NCBI GenBank assembly: GCA_015066165.1
Contig: SVOX01000026.1
Coordinates: forward strand, 1 to 14,687
Length of the DNA: 14,687 bases
Origin: Oscillospiraceae bacterium
GTDB lineage: Bacteria; Bacillota; Clostridia; Oscillospirales; Acutalibacteraceae
Direction: 5' to 3'
Shown: positions 5,759 to 13,514 of the stretch, one piece after another
How the letters are laid out: every line of letters starts with the position of its first letter
How positions within the stretch are numbered: position 1 is the stretch's first letter
Translations under genes and position numbers: made by a program
Notes under the pieces: model-generated
What the model was told of the DNA's origin: nothing
Databases searched by the model: none
Seen by the model: the letters and a program-made list of their open reading frames with translations, nothing else

Positions 5759-7663
5759 TTAGTTTTTACGCTTTTTGAAAACGGTGAATGAAAGGAGTGT
5801 TAAAATAATAACACCAAAGAGCAATAAACCGCCAATATTTGATACGGCAGGATTTATGAACTTTGAAAGGTCGATAACTTTGTCGATGCCAAAAATTGCA
5901 AAGAATGCAAGAAGGATACCGACAAGACCTTCACCCGCAATCATACCGGACGAGAATAGGATACCGTCGTTTACAATTTCGTCTTTGTTTTCTTTTTTCT
6001 TTGAAAGTTTTTCAACAAGCAAACGAACAAGACCGCCAACCATAATACAAGCATTGAGTTGAACAGGGAGATATACACCAATTGCAAAAGGAAGAACAGG
6101 AATACCAACAAGTTCTACCACAACTGCAATAAACACACCTGTAAATACAAGAGCCCAAGGTAGATTACCACCCATAACACCTTCAATGATGAGTTTCATA
6201 AGGGTTGCCTGTGGTGCGGCCAAAGCATCAGAACCGAAGCCCCATGCCTTGTCTAAAAGGAAGAGAGTACCGCCAATTGCCAACGCAGCGGCAACAACAC
6301 CTACAATTTCACCGCATTGTTGTTTTTTAGGTGTAGCGCCTAAAATGTAACCTGTTTTAAGGTCTTGTGAAGTGTCACCTGCGATAGCTGAAACGATACA
6401 TATAATTGAGCCGATAGCAATGGCGCTTGCCATACCGGTATAACCTGTCATGCCTGTAAATTTAAGAATGAGAGTTGCGATTAAAACGGTTGCTATTGCC
6501 ATACCTGAAACGGGGTTGTTACTGCTTCCTACAAGGCCTACCATACGTGAAGATACGGTTGCAAAGAAGAAACCAAAAACAACTATTATAAGCGCACCGA
6601 TAAAACTTACCGGTATAGCAGGTATAAGCCAAATTGCAATAGTTAGAACAAGAATGGCAATAAGTACAATCTTTATGTTAATATCTTTAGCGGTACGTTC
6701 ACCCGAAGCTACGCCTGCGCCTGTCATACTTTTCATAGCGCCTGAGAAGGTTTTAACTATAAGCGGTAATGACTTGATAAGACTAATAATACCACCGGCA
6801 GCCAAAGCACCTGCACCGATGTAACGGATATATGAGCCCCAAATAGCACTAGCCCCGCCTTCAGCAAACATTTGACCGATTGTTGCGTCAACGCTTGGAT
6901 AAAGGATGCTGTTTTTGCCAAAGAGAACAATAAGCGGAATGAGTACGAGCCAACTAAGTACGCCGCCTGCAAACATATACGAAGCAATTCTTGCACCGCA
7001 AATGTAACCAACGCTCATTACTGCGGGGTAGATTTGTGTGCCGATTTCACCTGCAAAACCTTTTACTTTGCCTGAAATTTCGCCCGAAACCACTTTAAGA
7101 CCGTCGATTATGAACTTAAAGAGAGCGGCAAAGCCCATACCTGCAAATACTGTAGAAGCACTTGAACCGCCTTTTTCACCTGCTAAAAGAACTTCCGCAC
7201 AAGCGGTTCCTTCAGGATAAGGAAGAGTCCCGTGTTCTTTTACGATAAGCGCATTGCGAAGGGGTACCATGAAGAAAACACCTAAAAGACCGCCGATTAA
7301 AGCGATTAAAGTGATTTCAACAAGGTCGGGCTTGTCCATTTTACCTTCGGCTGCCCATAAGAACAAGGCGGGGAGGGTAAAGATAGCACCTGCGGCTAAA
7401 GATTCACCTGCAGAGCCAACAGTTTGAACAATGTTGTTTTCCAAAATTGAGTTACGGCGTAAAATCATACGGATAACGCCCATAGAAATTACTGCCGCAG
7501 GAATTGATGCCGACACAGTCATACCAACACGCAAACCAAGATAAGCGTTTGCAGCACCGAATATAACTGAAAGTAAAATACCCATAATAATAGAAGTAAC
7601 TGTTATTTCTGGGGTGATTTTACTTGCCGGAACATAGGGTTTGAATTCAGTATTTTTTTCCAT
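5759..7663 (-). CDS. OPT family oligopeptide transporter
   Basis: 634 aa, the usual size for bacterial OPT proteins, with some 14-16 hydrophobic segments. N-terminal signatures of the family are present: GAANAYLGLRVGMTVSASIP (36-55), TVGSAGESLAAGAIFTLPAL (81-100) and GTLPYPEGTACAEVLLAGEKGG (145-166). Later Gly-rich helices include SSNNPVSGMAIATVL and a GDTSQDLKTGYILGATPKKQQ segment. OPT proteins are proton-coupled symporters that import small peptides, and in some branches metal chelates; the exact substrate cannot be read from sequence. AAGGAG lies 7 nt before the ATG. The gene has its own promoter in the 72-bp gap after pepD, but I see no terminator in that gap, so read-through from pepD is possible. 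Pairing with a cytoplasmic dipeptidase fits uptake and hydrolysis of peptides. Confidence 0.93.
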   Translation of the reverse strand: MEKNTEFKPYVPASKITPEITVTSIIMGILLSVIFGAANAYLGLRVGMTVSASIPAAVISMGVIRMILRRNSILENNIVQTVGSAGESLAAGAIFTLPALFLWAAEGKMDKPDLVEITLIALIGGLLGVFFMVPLRNALIVKEHGTLPYPEGTACAEVLLAGEKGGSSASTVFAGMGFAALFKFIIDGLKVVSGEISGKVKGFAGEIGTQIYPAVMSVGYICGARIASYMFAGGVLSWLVLIPLIVLFGKNSILYPSVDATIGQMFAEGGASAIWGSYIRYIGAGALAAGGIISLIKSLPLIVKTFSGAMKSMTGAGVASGERTAKDINIKIVLIAILVLTIAIWLIPAIPVSFIGALIIVVFGFFFATVSSRMVGLVGSSNNPVSGMAIATVLIATLILKFTGMTGYTGMASAIAIGSIICIVSAIAGDTSQDLKTGYILGATPKKQQCGEIVGVVAAALAIGGTLFLLDKAWGFGSDALAAPQATLMKLIIEGVMGGNLPWALVFTGVFIAVVVELVGIPVLPFAIGVYLPVQLNACIMVGGLVRLLVEKLSKKKENKDEIVNDGILFSSGMIAGEGLVGILLAFFAIFGIDKVIDLSKFINPAVSNIGGLLLFGVIILTLLSFTVFKKRKN

Positions 7664-7699
7664 AACTTCTCCTTAATTAAATTTTATAGTAACACATAA

Positions 7700-7728
7700 A
7701 TTTTATCATAAAGCGATAATAAAATCAA
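7700..7728 (-). promoter_or_regulatory. Promoter of the OPT transporter gene
   Basis: On -: TTGATT (7728-7723), a 17-base spacer and TAAAAT (7705-7700), with TGA directly before it as an extended -10. The predicted leader is about 30 nt, too short for a riboswitch. Confidence 0.7.
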
Positions 7729-7735
7729 TTATAAT

Positions 7736-9184
7736 TTACAATTCGCTTAAAACTTTTAAAAGAAGATTAAAGGTTTTGACAGCCGAAGAAATGCTGAGCT
7801 TTTCTTTTGGGGTGTGAACGTCAAACATATTAGGTCCTACCGATATGCAGTCAAGGTCTTTAATAGTAGAAGAAAAGACAGCACATTCAAGACCTGCATG
7901 TATTGCTTCAACTTTAATGTCGCAACCGTTTTGCTCTTTGTAGCATTTTTTATATATTTCACGCAAGGGGGAATTTTCATTATATTCCCAAGGTGGATAA
8001 TAGCCCGAAACATCACAAGTGGCACCAACTGTTTTTGCAACTGATATAAGTCGGTTTTCGAGATATTTCATAGCCGATTTTTTACTGCTTCTAAGTGCAA
8101 AAGCCAACGAAACGGTATTTTGATTTGTTTTTAAAACTCCTAAATTTAGTGAAGTCTCAACAAGCCCTTCAATTTCGGCACTCATTTCCATAATACCGTT
8201 GGGTACAATGTTCAAAAGGTTTAATAAGTTAGTGGTTGAGTTATCATCAAGGCATAAAGCGGTATAATTATCAACTTTATAGTCAATTGAAATATCATTT
8301 TCCCGTGATTTGAGTTCGGCATATAAAGTGTTGCGGTAATTATTTAATTCTTCTATAACAGCACTTTGATTATTTGTTATAATTTGGGCGGTGCTGCTGC
8401 TTGGAATAGCGTTAAGTTTTGTACCGCCGTTTACTGATACAATATTAAATTCGCAAGTGCAAAGTAAGTGGTTTAAAATTCTTGCCATTAAAATATTTGC
8501 GTTTACTCTGCCTTTGTTTATTTCCACGCCCGAATGACCGCCTAAAAGTCCGTCTATGGTTAAAGTAATAACTGCACCGCTTTTTTCTTGTGTAGTAAAT
8601 GGTAATTTTAATACAGTGTCTTGCCCGCCGGCACACGAAACGGTTAAAATATCGTCACTTTCAGAGTCGAGATTAATCATTTTTTTGGCTTTTAAAATAC
8701 TTGTATCTAAAGCGTTTGCTCCTAAAAGACCGATTTCTTCATCGGTTGTAAAAATGGCTTCAATAGGCGGGTGGGGGATATCAGTTGAAGATAAAATTGT
8801 CATAATATATGCCACTGCAATACCGTTATCACCACCGAGTGTTGTTCCTTTGGCTTTTATAAAATCGCCTTCGTTATAGATTTCAAGTCCGTCTTTTTCA
8901 AAATCAATAACAGTATCACTCTCGCATTGGCAAACCATATCAATATGACCTTGCAATATAATTGGTTGCGCATTTTCAAGGCCGAGCGTACCGTTTTTAA
9001 AGATGACTAAATTGTTGGAATTATCACGAATGTATTGAAACGAGTGTTTTTGGGCAAAATTTTTACAGTAATCGGCAATTTTTTCCATATTGCCCGAACC
9101 GTGTGGAATTGCGCAAATCTCTTTGAAATATTCAAATACTTTATTTTGATTATTGTTAAGGTCTAATGTTTTTAAATCTAACAT
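7736..9184 (-). CDS. pepD: Aminoacyl-histidine dipeptidase (M20 family)
   Basis: 482 aa, full length for PepD (beta-alanyl-histidine/Xaa-His dipeptidase, about 480 aa). This cytosolic zinc enzyme hydrolyses unblocked dipeptides, with a preference for Xaa-His. The M20 metal site is complete: His80 and Asp82 in ILQGHIDMV, bridging Asp119 in TLGGDNGIA, general base Glu149 and ligand Glu150 in TTDEEIGLLGA, Asp173 in INLDSESDD, and His457 in FDVHTPKE. The N-terminal VFEYFKEICAIPHGSGN segment is typical of the PepD branch. A lid/dimerisation domain occupies about 205-385 (GGHSGVEINKGRVNANIL). AAAGGA precedes the ATG at 9184, and a good promoter lies just upstream, divergent from bioY. It is followed on the same strand by the OPT peptide transporter. 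Confidence 0.94.
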   Translation of the reverse strand: MLDLKTLDLNNNQNKVFEYFKEICAIPHGSGNMEKIADYCKNFAQKHSFQYIRDNSNNLVIFKNGTLGLENAQPIILQGHIDMVCQCESDTVIDFEKDGLEIYNEGDFIKAKGTTLGGDNGIAVAYIMTILSSTDIPHPPIEAIFTTDEEIGLLGANALDTSILKAKKMINLDSESDDILTVSCAGGQDTVLKLPFTTQEKSGAVITLTIDGLLGGHSGVEINKGRVNANILMARILNHLLCTCEFNIVSVNGGTKLNAIPSSSTAQIITNNQSAVIEELNNYRNTLYAELKSRENDISIDYKVDNYTALCLDDNSTTNLLNLLNIVPNGIMEMSAEIEGLVETSLNLGVLKTNQNTVSLAFALRSSKKSAMKYLENRLISVAKTVGATCDVSGYYPPWEYNENSPLREIYKKCYKEQNGCDIKVEAIHAGLECAVFSSTIKDLDCISVGPNMFDVHTPKEKLSISSAVKTFNLLLKVLSEL

Positions 9185-9213
9185 ACAAAACTTCCTTTAT
9201 AAAATATAGTAAG

Positions 9214-9242
9214 AGTATATCATAAAATGCTGATATTTTCAA
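9214..9242 (-). promoter_or_regulatory. Promoter of pepD
   Basis: On -: TTGAAA (9242-9237), a 17-base spacer and TATACT (9219-9214), with an extended TGA before the -10. The predicted leader is about 23 nt. It lies back-to-back with the bioY promoter, their -35 boxes 18 bp apart. Confidence 0.8.
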
Positions 9243-9260
9243 TTAAAAGGGGTATTTTTG

Positions 9261-9289
9261 TTGAAAATATTTAAGGGTTTTGATATAAT
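9261..9289 (+). promoter_or_regulatory. Promoter of bioY
   Basis: TTGAAA (9261-9266), a 17-base spacer and TATAAT (9284-9289), with an extended TGA at 9281-9283. The predicted leader is about 25 nt. No BirA-type inverted repeat (GTTAAC-like half-sites) is visible over it. Confidence 0.85.
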
Positions 9290-9320
9290 TAAATCACAGT
9301 TATAAAAGGTGGCTTATGAA

Positions 9321-9863
9321 ATGTCAAAAAATATAAAAAATAAAACTTTATATGCGGTATTGGCGGCGCTTTTCACAGCGCTTATTGCTGTTTTTGCCCA
9401 ATTTCAAATACCCACACCCTTTTTTCCGTTAACACTGCAAACTTTTGCGGTTGCACTTTGCGGTTATACTTTAGGGGTTAAATATTCACTTTTTTCGGTT
9501 TTGGCATATATGCTTTTGGGACTGTGCGGCGCACCTGTGTTTTCGTCATTTTGCGGTGGCGCTCACCATTTTACCGACCCACAAGGCGGCTTTTTAATAG
9601 CATTTCCAATTTTGGCAGTATTTTGTGCGCTATCTCATAAACTTAAAAGACCTATTCAAAAAATCGGTTTAGGTATTTTGGGTGTTGCGGTTATGTATGT
9701 TTTCGGCGCCGTGCATTTTATTGCTGTTACAGGCATTAAGTCAATTGCGGCGACGGTGCTAATGTTTTTCGCCACATTTGTCAAAGACGTTTTGCTTGTA
9801 TTGTTTGGGTTTTATGTATCTAAAATATTAAATCGCAGAATATTAAAAAACGGCACTCGTTAA
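9321..9863 (+). CDS. bioY: Biotin transporter BioY (ECF S component)
   Basis: 180 aa from the ATG at 9321. AAGGTGG (9306-9312) lies 8 nt upstream; an in-frame GTG at 9309 falls inside that site and is rejected. About six membrane helices are present. BioY hallmarks are the segment IPTPFFPLTLQTFAVALCGYTLG (30-52), the LGLCGAPVF turn (65-73) and DPQGGFLIAFP (86-96), which corresponds to the family's GPTGGYLxGF. BioY is the membrane substrate-binding subunit that captures biotin; in group II ECF systems it uses a shared EcfA/A'/T module encoded elsewhere, and none is encoded here. Divergent points are GGAHHF (79-84) before the conserved loop and FVKD (153-156) where many BioY proteins have PGD. 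Biotin specificity is therefore likely but not certain. The stop codon lies in the loop of the following terminator. Confidence 0.85.
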   Translation: MSKNIKNKTLYAVLAALFTALIAVFAQFQIPTPFFPLTLQTFAVALCGYTLGVKYSLFSVLAYMLLGLCGAPVFSSFCGGAHHFTDPQGGFLIAFPILAVFCALSHKLKRPIQKIGLGILGVAVMYVFGAVHFIAVTGIKSIAATVLMFFATFVKDVLLVLFGFYVSKILNRRILKNGTR

Positions 9864-9880
9864 AGTGCCGTTTAATTTTT
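9848..9880. terminator. Bidirectional terminator between bioY and the murD-operon end
   Basis: A 10-bp perfect stem (9848-9857 AAACGGCACT with 9864-9873 AGTGCCGTTT) has a CGTTAA loop that contains the bioY stop codon. TAATTTTT follows on +. On - the arm ends UUU and continues UUUAAUA. It can serve both converging transcripts. Confidence 0.88.
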
Positions 9881-10550
9881 ATAAAATATATAGTCCCGAG
9901 TTTAAAATTACAAATCTATGATTTGCGGCTTTTGTATATTGCAAAACTTCTTCGGGGAAATCGTGTTCATTGAGCACAGCATAAGTTTCAAGATTAATTT
10001 GAGTAAGTTTTTTAGAACCCTTGTTGCAAATTGTTGCAACGTCGCCTTCAAGAAATATGCTTTTTGGTTTATCAAAAGGTGAAGATTTACCGCCTATTCG
10101 CAATTCTTCACGCATATTGCTGAGATTGTAACGGAGCAGTGCGTTACAGTCAGAAAAACACGCCCAAAGTGAATGCTTGTGGATTGCAATATCGGTTGCT
10201 GTGAAAGAACGGTAGGTCAGATTACCTTGCCAGGTAACAGTTGAATCGGTGTCGATAAGTTTTGCAATACCGTCTTTTGAAAACAGCAAAATTTTTCCGC
10301 TTGGAAGCACAATTGAACGTGCGGTAATATAATTATCGCAATGCTTGATTATTGTATTATAGTTATTGCCGAATTTGGCGGCAAGGTAAACGTTTTTGGT
10401 TATATCTGTCATTCTTCCGTTTTCAAAAGAAATCATTTTATATCCAACAACAATTTCTTTATCTTCGGTTGAATCTATGCAATATGAAAAGAGAATTCCG
10501 TTTGACAAAGGCAAAATTTCATATACTTCACCTGCAAAAATTTGTTTCAT
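9879..10550 (-). CDS. Beta-rich protein of unknown function, possibly propeller-like
   Basis: 223 aa, with no signal peptide or membrane segment, so probably cytoplasmic. I do not recognise the family. The sequence alternates short beta strands and turns: VYEILPLSNGILFSYCI, RSIVLPSGKILLFSKDGIAKLID, DIAIHKHSLWACFSDCNALLRYNL, PKSIFLEGDVATICNKGSKKLTQINLE and FVILNSGLYIL. This spacing of roughly 40-45 residues resembles blades of an NHL/WD-type propeller, with about five blades visible. There is no catalytic signature. The ATG follows GGAG by 9 nt and starts 3 nt after the stop of the PLP-lyase gene, so it is the last gene of the murD-M42-M42-GNAT-lyase operon before the terminator. A role as a scaffold or ligand sensor is only a guess from the fold impression. 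Confidence 0.7.
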   Translation of the reverse strand: MKQIFAGEVYEILPLSNGILFSYCIDSTEDKEIVVGYKMISFENGRMTDITKNVYLAAKFGNNYNTIIKHCDNYITARSIVLPSGKILLFSKDGIAKLIDTDSTVTWQGNLTYRSFTATDIAIHKHSLWACFSDCNALLRYNLSNMREELRIGGKSSPFDKPKSIFLEGDVATICNKGSKKLTQINLETYAVLNEHDFPEEVLQYTKAANHRFVILNSGLYIL

Positions 10551-10553
10551 ACG

Positions 10554-11828
10554 TTAATTCTCCTTATCATTTTTTAACATTTTTTGAGCCGCTAAAAGCA
10601 CCCCTGCGTGAGCGCTGTGGAAGTTAAGACCGCCTTGCATCCAAGCGGCATACGGCGGACGTAAAGGCCCGTCGGCTGAAAGTTCAATAGAAGCGCCAAG
10701 CGTGAAAGCACCGGCTGCCATTATAACAGGGTCGGTATAACCGGGCATATCCCAAGGTTCAGGTACTACAAAAGAGTCAACAGGTGCACCGCTTTGCATA
10801 CCTTGACAAAAACTAACAAGGTTTTCGGCAGTGTTTAAGGTTACACATTGTATAATATCCCCACGTTTTTCATTGGTTTCGGGTGAAACTTTATAGCCCA
10901 TAGAGCCAAACAAAGCAGATGCATAAACAGCGGTTTTGAGTGCTTCGCCTACAACGTGCGGAGCCGAGAAAAGACCTAAATAAAGTTCACGTGAGTGACC
11001 GAGTGTAGCGCCAACTTCTTTACCAACACCCGCACAGGTAAGGCGACAGGCACATTTTTCAACCAAATCTTTGCGACCTGCGATGTAACCGCCCGTAGGA
11101 GCAATGCCACCGCCGGGATTTTTAATAAGTGAGCCGGCAATAAGGTCGGCGCCAACTTGGGTTGGTTCTTCCTTTTCGACAAACTCGCCATAGCAGTTAT
11201 CAACCATAATAACTGTGTTTTTGCTAACGTTCTTTACAATATCGCAAAGCACCTTAATATCATCTATTGTAAGGGTTGGTCTTGTGCTGTAACCACGGGA
11301 ACGTTGAATATATGCCATTTTAAAGTCGTCTTTTTCAAGACGGCTTTTTATTTCTTCCAAATCGGGTGTGCCATCGGCTTTAAGGTCAACTTGATGATAT
11401 TCCACACCAAAATCACTAAGTGAGCCATCGGTTTTTTGGTCAATACCAAAAACACCTGTAATAGTGTCGTAAGGTCTGCCGGTGAGTACCAAAACTTTGT
11501 CGCCCGGACGTAAAACACCAAATAGCGCAACAGTTAAGGTATGTGTTCCCGAAACGAAATTATGACGCATAATAGAGTCTTCCGCTCCCATACAATCCGC
11601 CATAACACGTTCTAAAATTTCACGTCCACGGTCGTCGTAACCGTAGCCGGTGGATGCCGTGAAATACGATTCACTAACACCGTTATCTATAAACGCCTTT
11701 AAAACCTTAAGTTGATTATATTCGGTAACGTTATCAATGTTATTAAATATTTTTTGGCACTTTTCAAGCGCTTTTTTATCAAGTTCTAAAAGTGAACTGT
11801 CAATATTAAAAAAATCATTTACATTCAT
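10554..11828 (-). CDS. Methionine gamma-lyase family protein (YnbB-like, PLP-dependent)
   Basis: 424 aa, matching the usual length of the YnbB/Met_gamma_lyase (PF06838) family, once annotated aluminium resistance protein. It is a fold-type I PLP enzyme. SGTHT (93-97) forms the phosphate-binding turn after RHNFV. IMVDNCYGEF contains Asp210, which would pair with the pyridine nitrogen. AGSLIKNPGGGIAPTGGYIAG has Lys236 as the Schiff-base lysine. The N-terminal TASTGYGYDDRGREILERV is characteristic of this branch. Family relation suggests C-S bond lyase or related sulfur amino-acid chemistry, but the physiological substrate is not established from sequence. The ATG overlaps the end of the GNAT gene by 14 nt (ATGAATGTAAATGA), implying translational coupling; GGGTG lies about 8 nt before it. 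Confidence 0.9.
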   Translation of the reverse strand: MNVNDFFNIDSSLLELDKKALEKCQKIFNNIDNVTEYNQLKVLKAFIDNGVSESYFTASTGYGYDDRGREILERVMADCMGAEDSIMRHNFVSGTHTLTVALFGVLRPGDKVLVLTGRPYDTITGVFGIDQKTDGSLSDFGVEYHQVDLKADGTPDLEEIKSRLEKDDFKMAYIQRSRGYSTRPTLTIDDIKVLCDIVKNVSKNTVIMVDNCYGEFVEKEEPTQVGADLIAGSLIKNPGGGIAPTGGYIAGRKDLVEKCACRLTCAGVGKEVGATLGHSRELYLGLFSAPHVVGEALKTAVYASALFGSMGYKVSPETNEKRGDIIQCVTLNTAENLVSFCQGMQSGAPVDSFVVPEPWDMPGYTDPVIMAAGAFTLGASIELSADGPLRPPYAAWMQGGLNFHSAHAGVLLAAQKMLKNDKEN

Positions 11829-12507
11829 TAGTTTTCACCCAGTATCCTGCATTATATAGTTTTTCAAATCCGTTTTTTTGGTAAAATTCCAAAACGCTGT
11901 CACGGCAACAAACCAAAAAATCTTTGCCGTAATTTTTTTGTAAAATTCCCTTTAAAGCAATACTGCCGCAACCTTTTTCTTTGGCGGCCAAACCGTTTAT
12001 TATGGCATAATTTCCCGAAGTAAAGGAAATTGCCGCACATTTTTGTTCAAGGGCAAAGTAGTGTGCCTTGCCATCGTTTAACCGTTTGCAGTAGTCAACC
12101 GCAAAATAAGGATATTCAGGAAGCGAAAGCCCTTTTACATCAAGCAAATCGTAAAGTTGTTTGCTTGAAAGGGTATCACTTGGCGTTTCGCCTTCAATAT
12201 TGGCTTTGCGGTAAATTACGTTTATATTTTCGGGCGGAGTTTTTCCGATTTTTTTGAGAGTTTCAAGGTCGCTAAATACACAAGCTGGGTTTAAAACCGC
12301 TACAAACTCTGAAAGTTCTTCAAAATTTGGTTTGATGGAAAATATAATCATATTACCGTCGGTCATAGAAATATATGCGCCGGTTTGGTCTTGCACCCAA
12401 AACATAACCGAGTCGTCATTTTTATAACTGTCATAAAGACAGTTAATTTTTACCGCTTCGGCATTTAAATAGTCAAGGTGTGGAAGTTGTTTTACAAGAG
12501 TTATCAT
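11815..12507 (-). CDS. GNAT-family acetyltransferase-like protein
   Basis: 230 aa, cytoplasmic. The C-terminal half carries the GNAT core. AIINGLAAKEKGCGSIALKGIL (168-189) is the strand-loop-helix of motif A, with a K-G-C-G-S version of the acetyl-CoA pyrophosphate loop. VLEFYQKNGFEKLYNAGYW (205-223) is motif B, ending in the typical FYxKxGF. The N-terminal half (YISMTDGNMIIFS, PNFEELSEFVAVLNPACVF) is a degenerate first domain, as seen in two-domain GNAT proteins. The acceptor substrate is unknown. It overlaps the upstream M42 gene by 4 nt (ATGA) and the downstream PLP-lyase gene by 14 nt, so translation is coupled on both sides. Confidence 0.82.
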   Translation of the reverse strand: MITLVKQLPHLDYLNAEAVKINCLYDSYKNDDSVMFWVQDQTGAYISMTDGNMIIFSIKPNFEELSEFVAVLNPACVFSDLETLKKIGKTPPENINVIYRKANIEGETPSDTLSSKQLYDLLDVKGLSLPEYPYFAVDYCKRLNDGKAHYFALEQKCAAISFTSGNYAIINGLAAKEKGCGSIALKGILQKNYGKDFLVCCRDSVLEFYQKNGFEKLYNAGYWVKTNECK

Positions 12508-13514
12508 TTTATATTTTCGTTAGCAATATTATCGAGCATATATTTGGTGAGTTCATACATACTTTCAATATCTTTAATATTTACAATACTGTTTGCGGTG
12601 TGAATATAACGGCATGGGGCAGAAAGGGCAATAGTGCGAACACCCTCACCGCTTAAGTGTATGCTTCCTGCATTGTTACCGCCCGCAACAGCGCTTTTTG
12701 GTTGGCATAAAATACCGCTGTTAAGTGCGGCGTTATATAAATTCTTGTCATACATTGTTGCGTTATCCATAAATGAAACCGCAACGCCTTTACCCTGGAC
12801 ACAAACGCTACTTTCTTTTGGTGTTTCCGCAATATCGGCAGCGGTTGTAGAGTCAAGCGCAATGGCAAAATCGGGTTTTACTGCAAATGCGGCAGTTTTA
12901 GCACCGCGAAGACCGACTTCTTCCTGTACGGTAAAGGTAACGTAAAAATCGTAATTGTTGTATTCTTTTAAAAGTTTTATAAGCACAAGGCAACCAATAC
13001 GGTCGTCAAGGGCTTTTGACTTAACACAATCGCCCAAAATTTCAAAATCGCTAATAATAACTGCACTGTCGCCAAGGGATACAAGTTGTTCGGCTTCTTG
13101 GCGGTTTTTAGCGCCAATATCAATATAAAGGTCGTCTTTTTTAGGGAGTTTTTTGCGAGAGTCAGCATCTAAAAGATGAAAAGGTTTTCCGCCAATGACT
13201 CCGTTTACCTTGCCGTTTATTAAAACTCTTCGAAGCAGTAAAGCGGCAGTATCAATGCCGCCAACAGTTTTGAATTTTAGATAACCGCTTTCGGTAATGC
13301 TTGAAATAATAAGCCCCACTTCGTCGGTGTGAGCATCGAGCATAATTTTGCGTTTTGGTGTTTTTTCACCCTTTTTAAAGCAAATAATATTACCAAGATT
13401 ATCAACTTTGTATTCGCAAAAACTTTTAATTTGACTGATTATAAAATTGCGAACAGTTGCTTCATCGCCTGAAATACCGTCTATAAGGCATAGTTGTTTT
13501 AACATATCAAGCAT
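12504..13514 (-). CDS. M42 family metallopeptidase (second of tandem pair)
   Basis: 336 aa from the ATG at 13514. AAAGGCGG (complement of 13530-13523) is spaced 8 nt from it; an upstream in-frame GTG at 13523 overlaps that site and is rejected. M42 enzymes are cytosolic dodecameric dinuclear aminopeptidases that trim short peptides. The full ligand set is visible: His62 (LDAHTDEVG), bridging Asp170 (KALDDRIG), general base Glu198 and Glu199 (VQEEVGLRGAK), Asp221 (IALDST) and His305 (CRYIHTANS). The N-terminal LDMLKQLCLIDGISGDE is typical of the family. The start lies inside the last codons of the first M42 gene, and the stop overlaps the GNAT start (ATGA). Although often labelled endoglucanase or FrvX, an aminopeptidase role is more likely. 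Confidence 0.92.
   Translation of the reverse strand: MLDMLKQLCLIDGISGDEATVRNFIISQIKSFCEYKVDNLGNIICFKKGEKTPKRKIMLDAHTDEVGLIISSITESGYLKFKTVGGIDTAALLLRRVLINGKVNGVIGGKPFHLLDADSRKKLPKKDDLYIDIGAKNRQEAEQLVSLGDSAVIISDFEILGDCVKSKALDDRIGCLVLIKLLKEYNNYDFYVTFTVQEEVGLRGAKTAAFAVKPDFAIALDSTTAADIAETPKESSVCVQGKGVAVSFMDNATMYDKNLYNAALNSGILCQPKSAVAGGNNAGSIHLSGEGVRTIALSAPCRYIHTANSIVNIKDIESMYELTKYMLDNIANENIK

Noticed and set aside
5775..7220. Several + strand open frames of 60-124 codons across the OPT gene
   Set aside because: They are antisense to a clear OPT transporter, lack ribosome binding sites and give low-complexity Pro/Ile/Thr-rich translations typical of shadow frames.
9309..9320. GTG at 9309 as start of bioY
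   Set aside because: The codon lies inside the AAGGTGG ribosome binding site; ATG at 9321 is properly spaced.
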